From: Candidatus Methanogaster sp. UBA203
GTDB lineage: Archaea > Halobacteriota > Methanosarcinia > Methanosarcinales > Methanogasteraceae
DNA: 9,970 bases
Direction of reading: 5' to 3'
Assembly (NCBI GenBank): GCA_002503595.1
Contig: DASC01000126.1
Coordinates: forward strand, 1-9,970
Shown one piece after another: positions 1-5,769 of the stretch (its first letter is position 1; each line of letters opens with the position of its first letter). The position numbers and the translations under genes are program-made. The notes below the pieces were generated by a model. The model ran no database searches. It saw only the letters and a list, made by a program, of their open reading frames with translations, and was not told where the DNA came from.

Positions 1-633
1 TCTCCCGTTGTTCAGGACAGCGATCCGGTCGCCAAGCGCCATCGCCTCAACCTGATCGTGCGTCACATAGATGCTTGTTAGCCCGATATCCTGCTGCAAC
101 TGTGCAATCTCGCATCTCAACCGCTCACGAACGACCGCATCCAGATTGCTCAGCGGCTCATCCATAAGGATACATTCCGGTTCCGTTGCAAGCGCCCTTG
201 CAAGAGCAATCCTCTGCTGTTCCCCGCCGCTTAATTTCATCGGATTTCTCTTCTCAAATCCATCGAGACCAACGAGCTCAAGGGCTCTTTTCACTTCAGT
301 CTTATTGCCGCCTCGTTTACTCCGTTTATTTCCCGCTTTCAATCCGAATTCAACATTTTCATAGACGTTCAGATGCGGAAATAACGCATAATTCTGGAAT
401 ACAAAACCGACCCCCCTCTTGTGAGGTGGCGTATCATTTATTCGTGACCCATCTATGTAGATGTCCCCCCTGTCCTCCTTCGTAAGTCCTGCGATCACCG
501 ATAGCGTGGTCGTCTTCCCGCATCCGGACGACCCGAGAAGGACAAACATCTCTCCTTTCTTTGCAGACAGATCAAGCGAGCTCAACACCTCGTTTTCTCC
601 AAAAGATTTGCAGATGCCGTCCAGCTGAATCAT
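1..633 (-). CDS. Molybdate/tungstate-type ABC transporter ATPase, partial (C-terminus beyond window)
   Basis: This is the ATP-hydrolysing subunit of an oxyanion importer, acting at the cytoplasmic face of the membrane. 211 codons are present and the frame is still open at the left edge. Visible motifs are Walker A GSSGCGKTT (residues 34-42, nt 508-534), signature LSGGEQQR (134-141), Walker B ILMDE (155-159) and the H-loop histidine in YVTHDQ (192). Full-length relatives of the ModC/WtpC/CysA class have about 230-360 residues, often with a C-terminal TOBE domain, which would lie outside the window. The ATG at 633 overlaps the permease stop as ATGA, so the two are translationally coupled. Assignment to molybdate/tungstate comes from the operon partners; the ATPase alone could equally serve sulfate. 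Confidence 0.93.
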   Translation of the reverse strand, partial: MIQLDGICKSFGENEVLSSLDLSAKKGEMFVLLGSSGCGKTTTLSVIAGLTKEDRGDIYIDGSRINDTPPHKRGVGFVFQNYALFPHLNVYENVEFGLKAGNKRSKRGGNKTEVKRALELVGLDGFEKRNPMKLSGGEQQRIALARALATEPECILMDEPLSNLDAVVRERLRCEIAQLQQDIGLTSIYVTHDQVEAMALGDRIAVLNNGR

Positions 634-1427
634 TGCGCCTCTGCCCCCCATGTTCCGAGATTTCCATCTCCGATAGTTCCGAGATATTTGAATACGATGA
701 GCGTTGTGAACGCGAAAGACATCAAGATCAGTGAGAGTGCGACAGACGCGCTGATATCGCCTGACATCGCATGCATGTAGATTCCAACCGTCATCGTCTC
801 GGTTCTGTGCGGGATACACCCGGCAACCATCGCAGTTGCTCCAAACTCGCCAAGAGCACGAGCCCATGTCATAACAACGCCAGATGCGATTCCGTTTCTG
901 GCAAGCGGAACCGATACCTTCTTAAACATGTAAAATTCCGATGCCCCGAGCGTTCTTGCAGCATCCATCACGTCCCGATCGATCGATTCAAACGCAGTCT
1001 TCGCCGATCTTATCAAAAAAGGGGACGCTACAAAGAGTTGTGCGATGATTATCCCCTTTACCGTGAACAGGACATCAAACCGGCTGAAGACCCCCTGCCC
1101 ACCAAACGCGATGAGGATCGCAAGACCGCAGACGAGCGGCGGCAATACGATCGGAAGATCGACCAGCGTATCAAGGATATTTTTGCCTTTGAACCGCTTT
1201 GTCGCAAGGATGTATGCAGCCGGGATCCCGAAGAGGAGCGCAAGAAGAACGACAGCGATCGAGGTTTTGAGGCTCAAGAGGATGGCTGATATGATTTCAG
1301 GGGATCTGATCTCGCCTGCAAACTCGGCAAAGGATGTCGCTGTGAGGAGGCACGTGATTATAATTGCGATAAAGCCAAAGAAGATGCCCGCGATCAGGGA
1401 TAATAAAATCCTAAAGGAGGAACTCAT
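630..1427 (-). CDS. ABC transporter permease, ModB/WtpB-like
   Basis: This is a 265-residue integral membrane subunit that forms the channel of the oxyanion importer. About six hydrophobic segments are visible, at roughly residues 9-30, 46-73, 93-108, 123-140, 181-203 and 227-247. The cytoplasmic EAA-type coupling loop is at about 156-175 (AARTLGASE...), followed by the typical WARALGEFGAT stretch of molybdate/tungstate permeases. Both ends overlap neighbours by 4 bp (ATGA): the upstream DUF364 gene ends in its start codon and the ATPase begins in its stop. An AAAGGAGG-like ribosome site lies upstream within the preceding gene, but on the opposite strand sense it is not usable, so coupling is the likelier mode of initiation. 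Length is normal for the family. Molybdate versus tungstate cannot be decided from the sequence. Confidence 0.9.
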   Translation of the reverse strand: MSSSFRILLSLIAGIFFGFIAIIITCLLTATSFAEFAGEIRSPEIISAILLSLKTSIAVVLLALLFGIPAAYILATKRFKGKNILDTLVDLPIVLPPLVCGLAILIAFGGQGVFSRFDVLFTVKGIIIAQLFVASPFLIRSAKTAFESIDRDVMDAARTLGASEFYMFKKVSVPLARNGIASGVVMTWARALGEFGATAMVAGCIPHRTETMTVGIYMHAMSGDISASVALSLILMSFAFTTLIVFKYLGTIGDGNLGTWGAEAQ

Positions 1428-2134
1428 CTCTCCATCACCAGAAACTCAATTACATCCTTAAACTGCTTCACCTTGCCACCGCCCTGTGCGATCTTTGCCA
1501 TCATCCTCGCCTCATCCGTAACCCGTATTCCTGCGATCATATCCGCGCCGTAATCGAAGAGAACATCAGACATCGGCGTGCCCGGACCGAGGACGATCGT
1601 GAACCCCTGGCTTAACTCCAGTAACCGCTCGAGTGACTTGTTTACGATCGATGAGCTCGTTATCGCAACAATATCTGCCTGTGGGATCAGGTGTTCTGCT
1701 GCCGTATCCGGCAAATCCCCTTTCTGGGGCTGCCTCTCAAAGACCCACAGTTCATCTGCAACTTTCCGCAAGTCATTAACCATCGGAAAATGCCCGACCA
1801 TCGCTATATTCTTGCCAGCCCCGTTTTCGAGCAGAAAGTTGGTTACATTCAATTCCTTGCCCCGCGGGGCGATCATCGAGTTGACTGCTGCAAGACCGAT
1901 GCCCGCCTCGATCATGTTCCACGATTTTAAGTACTCTGCAAGCTCTATTGCTGTCTTCTCGGTCAGTCCCCCGATATTCCGCACCATATAGTCGTGCCGT
2001 TCACCAAGATTCTTTGCAACCCCGCAGTTTCGGGATAGGACGCCGATCCATGTATAACCAACATGCACGTCACGGACTTTCACATCCGCATCCACGTTTG
2101 ATAGATCAGAGATCAGATCATCGATCAGTTTCAT
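1424..2134 (-). CDS. DUF364-family (putative heavy-metal chelation) protein in the Mo/W transporter operon
   Basis: This is a 236-residue cytoplasmic protein resembling the DUF4213-plus-DUF364 architecture: a short N-terminal domain (about 1-90, with GLAAVNS at 80-86), then a Rossmann-like domain with MVGHFP (112-117), a DTAAEHLIPQADIVAIT-type segment and LGPGTPMSD (182-190). The family is annotated as putative heavy-metal chelation and has no firmly proven reaction. I chose the ATG at 2134 over a longer in-frame start at 2257, because the longer form would run 100 bp into the binding-protein gene and a GAGG motif sits 7 nt upstream of 2134. The gene starts 22 bp after the binding-protein stop and ends inside the permease start codon, so it is embedded between the binding protein and membrane subunit. 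That position suggests a role in handling the imported oxyanion or its cofactor; this is inference. Confidence 0.85.
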   Translation of the reverse strand: MKLIDDLISDLSNVDADVKVRDVHVGYTWIGVLSRNCGVAKNLGERHDYMVRNIGGLTEKTAIELAEYLKSWNMIEAGIGLAAVNSMIAPRGKELNVTNFLLENGAGKNIAMVGHFPMVNDLRKVADELWVFERQPQKGDLPDTAAEHLIPQADIVAITSSSIVNKSLERLLELSQGFTIVLGPGTPMSDVLFDYGADMIAGIRVTDEARMMAKIAQGGGKVKQFKDVIEFLVMER

Positions 2135-2156
2135 GATGTTGCCTCGTCCTCGCAAA

Positions 2157-2960
2157 TCATATATTATACTTCTCACTTGGATATGGGGTGAACCCATATT
2201 TCTCGTAGATCGCTTTGCCGTAATCGGAGGTAACGAAATCAACGAACTTCCTTGCATAGTCTCTGTTTTCCGAAAACGTTAATGTTCCTATCGGAATTGT
2301 CTTTATGATGTTTTCCTCTTCCGGTATCTTTATAATATCGGTCTCATCGGGAGCGAAAAGCACCGTTTCTTGCCATGTTATTGCTGCATCCACGTCCCCT
2401 CTGGATACATAAACGATGAGTGCATTTACCGTAGCACCACGGGCGATGACGTTGTCCACTACAGCATCCTTGATCCCGTTCTTCTCCAGGATCTTATCTC
2501 CTAACTTTCCAATCGCGCACGCCTTCGGGTCTCCGAGAGCAACTTTTACCCCGGGCTTTGCGAGATCATTCAGACAGGTTATATTTGCGGGATTTCCCTT
2601 CGGGACCGCTATCACAGGTACGTGGTATGCTACACGCTTTTCGTAATCGATGAGACCCAACTCCCGGGCAATGTCGAAATAGTACGTTGACCCTGGCTGA
2701 TAAACATCTCCCTGCTGCGCCAGTTCCATCTGGTTTAACAGATGCCCGGAGCCAGCATAGTTGTATGTTACTTTTACACCATATTTCTGCTCGAATAAAG
2801 GTCCAAGTTCATCCATTGGCTTTTTCATCCCTGCACCACAGTAAACAAGGAGCGATTCCGGGTTTCCTGTTTCTGACTGTTCCTGATTTTCTCCGATGCA
2901 TCCAGGTGCGATTGCACTGCAAAGCAGAATTATCGCCACGAATATCGTTGTTTTTTTCAT
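2157..2960 (-). CDS. Molybdate/tungstate ABC transporter substrate-binding lipoprotein, ModA/WtpA-like
   Basis: This is a 267-residue extracytoplasmic binding protein that delivers the oxyanion to the permease. Residues 1-20 form a signal peptide with a KK start, a hydrophobic core and an APGC lipobox, so Cys21 is the probable lipid-anchored first residue, followed by a polar linker (GENQEQSETG). The mature part has the type II periplasmic-binding fold signature of this family: LLVYCGAGMKKPMDEL at about 37-52, NYAGSGHL near 67-74 and GDPKACAIGK at 143-152, where ModA proteins carry GDPK/GNP near the ligand site. A GGAG ribosome site (2969-2972) lies 8 nt upstream of the ATG. It is the first gene of the minus-strand operon. 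The cargo could be molybdate or tungstate; sulfate is less likely given the adjacent Mop gene. Confidence 0.87.
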   Translation of the reverse strand: MKKTTIFVAIILLCSAIAPGCIGENQEQSETGNPESLLVYCGAGMKKPMDELGPLFEQKYGVKVTYNYAGSGHLLNQMELAQQGDVYQPGSTYYFDIARELGLIDYEKRVAYHVPVIAVPKGNPANITCLNDLAKPGVKVALGDPKACAIGKLGDKILEKNGIKDAVVDNVIARGATVNALIVYVSRGDVDAAITWQETVLFAPDETDIIKIPEEENIIKTIPIGTLTFSENRDYARKFVDFVTSDYGKAIYEKYGFTPYPSEKYNI

Positions 2961-3029
2961 TATGAGTTCTCCAATTATGGTTGTGTATCGCCGCCGTATC
3001 CAGTGAATAACATACGCGTTCGTGAAACC

Positions 3030-3055
3030 GGTATAAATGCATTTTGGTTTATAGT
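3030..3055. promoter_or_regulatory. Divergent archaeal promoter region (two opposed TATAAA boxes)
   Basis: TATAAA is present at 3032-3037 on the plus strand and again on the minus strand (TTTATA at 3048-3053), forming an inverted pair 10 bp apart around the palindrome AAATGCATTT. The plus-strand box is preceded by GTGAAACC, which could act as a BRE. It predicts transcription from about 3060, just before the ATG at 3076. The minus-strand box predicts a start near 3025, giving a roughly 65-nt leader for the binding-protein operon. Another minus-strand option is TTTATACC at 3037-3030. Overlapping boxes would let one bound regulator control both directions. This is read from spacing only. Confidence 0.55.
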
Positions 3056-3075
3056 AGGATAAGGGTCAAGTTAAA

Positions 3076-3228
3076 ATGATTGACCTGATATGTAATCGGA
3101 ATTGCAGAACATGGGACATGAAACTGACTGAAGATCGGACAGGGCGATATGTTCTTATGGTATGCCGCAATATTTGCACATCATGCAACCGCGACAGTGG
3201 TTGTAACAAGCAAAGGAGGACACCAAAA
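3076..3228 (+). other. In-frame Cys-rich upstream extension of Mop, or structured leader
   Basis: These 51 codons run without a stop from ATG 3076 into the Mop start. They encode cysteines at 6, 10, 30, 34, 37 and 43 (CNRNC, then CRNICTSC, then a single Cys), a pattern that could ligate zinc or an iron-sulfur cluster. The predicted transcription start near 3060 leaves only about 15 nt before ATG 3076, normal for an archaeal gene. Against this, there is no clear ribosome site at 3076 and a very strong one at 3229. The alternative is an untranslated leader. I do not recognise a family. Confidence 0.35.
3214..3219 (+). promoter_or_regulatory. Strong Shine-Dalgarno site deciding the Mop start
   Basis: AGGAGG ends 9 nt before the ATG at 3229. 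It is the best ribosome site in this part of the window and supports the short 69-residue Mop protein over the in-frame start at 3076, which has no comparable site. Confidence 0.8.
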
Positions 3229-3438
3229 ATGAGAATAAGCGCAAGAAACCAGATTGAAGGCGTTGTGAAGAAAATAGAGAAAGGTGAGGTCGCATCTACC
3301 GTAAAGATCGAGATTACCGAGCCCGCTATCCTGACTTCGATGCTAACGAAAGAAGCCGTGGAAGATCTTGATCTGAAAGAAGGCGATAAAGTAGAAGCAG
3401 TGATCAAAGCGACAGAGATAGTGATACTAAAGGAATAA
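3229..3438 (+). CDS. Mop/TOBE-domain molybdate/tungstate-binding protein
   Basis: This is a 69-residue single-domain Mop (TOBE) protein, a family that binds molybdate or tungstate in oligomers and acts in storage or intracellular handling. The sequence opens with the hallmark MRISARNQIEG, followed by VVKKIEKGEVASTVKIEI, TKEAVEDLDLKEGDKVEA and a final VIKATEIVI strand, the normal order and length. The start at 3229 is chosen for its AGGAGG site. However, the frame stays open back to an ATG at 3076, and the 51 extra codons encode six cysteines, so a longer 120-residue product is possible. The gene is divergent from the transporter operon and shares its promoter region. The TAA stop sits inside a 9-bp repeat that flanks a small inserted element immediately downstream. 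Confidence 0.9.
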   Translation: MRISARNQIEGVVKKIEKGEVASTVKIEITEPAILTSMLTKEAVEDLDLKEGDKVEAVIKATEIVILKE

Positions 3439-3441
3439 TAG
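3433..3441 (+). repeat. Left 9-bp target-site duplication (GAATAATAG)
   Basis: GAATAATAG here is repeated exactly at 3611-3619, directly abutting both ends of the inserted element at 3442-3610. It contains the TAA stop of the Mop gene (3436-3438). Confidence 0.85.
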
Positions 3442-3610
3442 GGCACAATCGAAAATTCCAGTGAAATCACTATATCCTTAAATTTTTACCGCAGAGCACG
3501 CGGAGAGCGCAGAGGCACCAGGAAACCAAAGCGAGGATTGAAACGGTATCGAAACTCTGCGCCCTCCGCGTTCTCCGCGGTGATAAATCACTGGATTTTT
3601 AGACAGTGCC
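3442..3610. mobile_element. 169-bp MITE-like non-autonomous element
   Basis: The element is bounded by imperfect 23-bp terminal inverted repeats: 3442-3464 begins GGCAC and ends TCCAGTGA, and the reverse complement of 3588-3610 does the same, with about 19 of 23 positions matching. Inside are longer arms rich in CGCAGAG/CGCGGAG (about 3484-3514 and 3555-3587) that pair with only a few mismatches, so the element could fold into a long hairpin with a loop near 3515-3554. A perfect 9-bp direct repeat flanks it. It has no plausible coding frame. It would have been moved by a transposase encoded elsewhere that makes 9-bp duplications; I do not assign the IS family. Arms of the CGCAGAG type occur as dispersed repeats in various prokaryotic genomes (general recollection). 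Confidence 0.83.
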
Positions 3611-3619
3611 GAATAATAG
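3611..3619 (+). repeat. Right 9-bp target-site duplication (GAATAATAG)
   Basis: This is an exact copy of 3433-3441 and immediately follows the right terminal inverted repeat. The next base (G) also matches, but it is the first base of the left terminal repeat, so 9 bp is the consistent length. Confidence 0.85.
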
Positions 3620-3633
3620 GTTCCAAACGGACT

Positions 3634-3726
3634 CTTTTCTTTTTTCTTTTTTTATTTACGAAAATGTATATCGCAAGCCCGCTCCCAAAGGGCAGTTTTT
3701 TTACTCGATTTTTTTTGAAAAAAACC
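3634..3726. terminator. T/A-rich bidirectional terminator region between convergent genes
   Basis: On the plus strand there is a T-rich run at 3634-3657, a GCCC...GGGC pairing followed by seven T (3696-3702), and eight T at 3709-3716. Seven A at 3718-3724 read as a T run on the minus strand. This would end the Mop transcript from the left and the metallo-beta-lactamase operon from the right. Archaeal termination at oligo-T is established in general; its use here is inference. The remaining spacer, 3727-3845, shows nothing recognisable. Confidence 0.6.
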
Positions 3727-3845
3727 GTTTTTAAACCGAAGCCCCGTAAAATCCTCGTCCGTGTATCGCCTATATAGTTGCAGTATGTAGTCAAAAATAT
3801 CGAGCGCTCACACCGTTTGAAATCACTGACATGCAGCCACGTGGT

Positions 3846-4688
3846 TCATTCATACACCAACCTCAAGCCCACACCCACCTCCCTCAGGTCCACAACTTGA
3901 GATAACATAATCTTCGAATTCAAGTCAGTGCAGTGGGCGGCATGCACGGTTTCCGGTTGTAATTCCTTCATATACTCATAAGTTCCCTGTAGCTGTTCGT
4001 AAGAGGGCGCGAGCAGGTGAAATCCCCCGATTATGTCAACCACTCGATCATCGCCGCAGATATTCTTTGCATATTCGGTGATGTTGCAGATCCCTGTGTG
4101 CGAACAACCCGTAACGATCGTAAGCCCTTTCGGTGATGTATAAACCAGCGCAGAATCGTCGATCACATAATCGTCTTCTTCAGTTCCATCTCGCAGGATT
4201 TTTCCAATCGGCACCATCGCTTCAAAGTCATTCGCTCTTTCAATCTCACCGAGAAAAACCAGGTTATCAGTCAGCCACAGGGGTTCCTTGCTCAATCTCA
4301 TATTGAAGTGCCGGGATAACTTATCTTCCGAGATTAACGAACCAATCTCCGGGATACCGTCAACTGTTCTGGTTAAAAATGCAGAAGGATGGGCTACAAG
4401 ACTTGGATTATCACAATCTACCTTTTCCATTCTTGCTTCGGTATAGAGTTTGATCAGATGGTAAATGCCCCATGTATGATCAAGATGCCCGTGAGAGAGT
4501 ACTACGCTGTCGAGGTCCAGCAGGCGAATGCCCATCTTTTCCGCGTTTCTTATGAACGCATCCGAATATCCCGCATCAAACAGGATCCTGGTGCCTCCGT
4601 TTTGAAGGTGATAGGATACTCCCGGTTCACCCTGAAAGTAACGATCTATCAGGGTATTGTTATCCACAAGAACGCTCAATTCCAGCAT
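3846..4688 (-). CDS. Metallo-beta-lactamase fold protein, COG1237 type
   Basis: This is a 280-residue cytoplasmic metal-dependent protein. The metal motif is SHGHLDH (His66, His68, Asp70, His71), with further candidate ligands His197 in GCSHTGICN, His224 in GGFHLL, and His252 in HAAHCTD near the C-terminus. The order and the GCSHTGICN and GGFHL motifs fit COG1237, whose archaeal members are annotated as dihydropterin-ribofuranosylaminobenzene 5'-phosphate synthase, a step in methanopterin formation. Members are numerous and many are unlikely to share that reaction, so the substrate here is open. The gene starts 39 bp after the CGGC-protein stop on the same strand, suggesting co-transcription. 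Only a weak GGA-type ribosome site is seen. Length is about normal. Confidence 0.85.
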   Translation of the reverse strand: MLELSVLVDNNTLIDRYFQGEPGVSYHLQNGGTRILFDAGYSDAFIRNAEKMGIRLLDLDSVVLSHGHLDHTWGIYHLIKLYTEARMEKVDCDNPSLVAHPSAFLTRTVDGIPEIGSLISEDKLSRHFNMRLSKEPLWLTDNLVFLGEIERANDFEAMVPIGKILRDGTEEDDYVIDDSALVYTSPKGLTIVTGCSHTGICNITEYAKNICGDDRVVDIIGGFHLLAPSYEQLQGTYEYMKELQPETVHAAHCTDLNSKIMLSQVVDLREVGVGLRLVYE

Positions 4689-4727
4689 TATGTCATTCCA
4701 TCATCACATAATCCCATAACTCCAATA

Positions 4728-5174
4728 TCAGTCGTACAACAACCGGGTCTCTTCATCCGCAAGTGTCGGTTGGATGATCTCAGTCCATCTCGGAGAGTTC
4801 CATGTCCCGAGTGTCGTATGCGTCTCATAGTAGTTCTGGGGGATCGGATGCGTCCCGATCACAACATTAAGCCCATATTTTGCCCGGATAAAGTCACGGA
4901 AGTGGGTCACACGGGGGCATGGCGGATATCCGACGACCAGCCCTGTGGCGAGGTGTATCACCTCCACCCCGTTCTTCTTCATCTCCTCCGGAGCATATTC
5001 GATATTTCCGCCAGGGCAGCCACCACACGCAGTATATCCTACCAGTTTCACCTCTTTGCCCTCATAAATGCTGAATGCACCTTCCCTGTTGTTAAGCGCC
5101 CTCAGACATTTGCCTCCGGCACATGCACGGTAGCGGTCGCATATAATAATCCCGATCCGGATTTCATCGCTCAT
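4728..5174 (-). CDS. CGGC-domain putative metal-binding protein
   Basis: This is a 148-residue protein with the CGGC motif at residues 50-53 (YTACGGCPGG), plus IICDRYRACAGGKC near the start (Cys12, 18, 23) and Cys86 in YPPCPR. The CGGC family is a putative metal-binding domain of unknown function, mostly in anaerobes, and six cysteines here support metal or cluster binding. About 30 residues after GTHPIPQNYY (from 117) look like an extension beyond the core domain. The start at 5174 is preferred to an in-frame ATG at 5246, because AGAGG (5182-5186) lies 7 nt upstream and the TATA-like box at 5212-5218 would exclude the longer form. It is the first gene of the probable pair with the downstream metallo-beta-lactamase protein. 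No function is assigned. Confidence 0.85.
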   Translation of the reverse strand: MSDEIRIGIIICDRYRACAGGKCLRALNNREGAFSIYEGKEVKLVGYTACGGCPGGNIEYAPEEMKKNGVEVIHLATGLVVGYPPCPRVTHFRDFIRAKYGLNVVIGTHPIPQNYYETHTTLGTWNSPRWTEIIQPTLADEETRLLYD

Positions 5175-5211
5175 TTTACGTCCTCTGCAACTTTTAGTTC
5201 TTGATTGCGGG

Positions 5212-5218
5212 TAATAAA
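5212..5218 (-). promoter_or_regulatory. TATA-like box for the CGGC/metallo-beta-lactamase pair
   Basis: The minus strand reads CATTTATTACC here. Its spacing predicts transcription from about 5188 and a leader of roughly 14 nt containing the AGAGG ribosome site. Confidence 0.45.
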
Positions 5219-5262
5219 TGCTTTTTAGACGCAGATGATCTTTCACCCCAATATCTTAATGA

Positions 5263-5400
5263 TCATTTCATTTTTTTCTTCGCTTTTGCAAGTTTCTTCT
5301 TTGCATCGCCACTTCCGGACGCAGCTTGTTTTTCAAGTTCTTCTAACATTGCCTTTTTCTTAGAGCTCCTTCTTACCATATCCTTCTTAGACATTGCCAT
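5263..5400 (-). CDS. Small lysine-rich protein, unknown
   Basis: This is a 45-residue frame reading MAMSKKDMVRRSSKKKAMLE..., with a middle ELEKQAASGSGDA and a C-terminus made almost wholly of Lys and Ala (AKKKLAKAKKKMK). About 15 of 45 residues are lysine, giving a strongly basic protein with helix-forming ends and a Gly/Ser hinge, as might bind nucleic acid or ribosomes. There is no clear ribosome site; a TTTAAGTA box at about 5427-5434 would place transcription at or next to the ATG, fitting leaderless translation. A second ATG two codons in is equally possible. It lies 88 bp upstream of the CGGC gene on the same strand, which seems to have its own promoter. I recognise no family. Confidence 0.5.
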   Translation of the reverse strand: MAMSKKDMVRRSSKKKAMLEELEKQAASGSGDAKKKLAKAKKKMK

Positions 5401-5769
5401 AGAACGTACATTTTGAATTGCACCGTACTTAAATGATTTCAGAAAAACTATGCTATGTCAGCAAAACTGCTAACAGATCCGCTTTCACTGATGTACTTTA
5501 TCACCGGGATCTCTGCCAGCAACCACCGGCAGTCTGGAATATCGGAAACCCTGATTTCATACCGATACCGATATATTCCCTGAATGCCAGATGTGCCCAT
5601 CATTCCAAAACGCCCTCCGATGCAGAAAAAACTCCGATCACGCAAATATCAGAGAAGATGCAGAGAATCGTTCCCCGGAGGCGGTGGGATGCTTGTAGGG
5701 GTTGGGGGTGAATTATATGCTGCGTCCCCGAAATAGGAGTCAACAACGAAAAGCATTGGATGGATAGAG
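5401..5769. other. Intergenic region without a recognised gene
   Basis: A minus-strand frame (5448-5645, 65 codons, containing GIYRYRYEIRVSDIPDCRW) is protein-like in places but has no family I recognise and no clear start signal; it may be a gene remnant. A G-rich stretch (5676-5710) with runs of three to five G precedes the promoter of the large gene to the right. No repeats or RNA genes were seen. Confidence 0.4.
5712..5719 (+). promoter_or_regulatory. TATA-like box upstream of the dockerin protein
   Basis: ATTATATG lies about 54 nt before the ATG at 5770, predicting a start near 5742 and a leader of about 28 nt. No strong Shine-Dalgarno motif is visible in that leader (GGATGG is the best). 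Confidence 0.4.

Noticed and set aside
771..1461. Plus-strand open frames of 138-172 codons
   Set aside because: They run antisense to the permease, are rich in Arg/Cys/His without domain structure, and have no ribosome site; they are shadows of the real gene.
1424..2257. Longer start (2257) for the DUF364 protein
   Set aside because: It would overlap the binding-protein gene by 100 bp, and the extra residues do not fit the family; ATG 2134 has a GAGG site.
3588..3794. 68-codon minus-strand frame rich in Lys/Phe
   Set aside because: It arises from the T/A tracts of the terminator region and overlaps the right terminal repeat of the inserted element.
4389..5204. 271-codon plus-strand frame
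   Set aside because: It lies antisense to both the metallo-beta-lactamase and CGGC genes, which have clear family motifs; no motif is visible in the plus frame.
5676..5710. Possible G-quadruplex on the plus strand upstream of the dockerin gene
   Set aside because: Only three runs of three or more G are present; a four-run motif would need a two-G run, so the case is weak.
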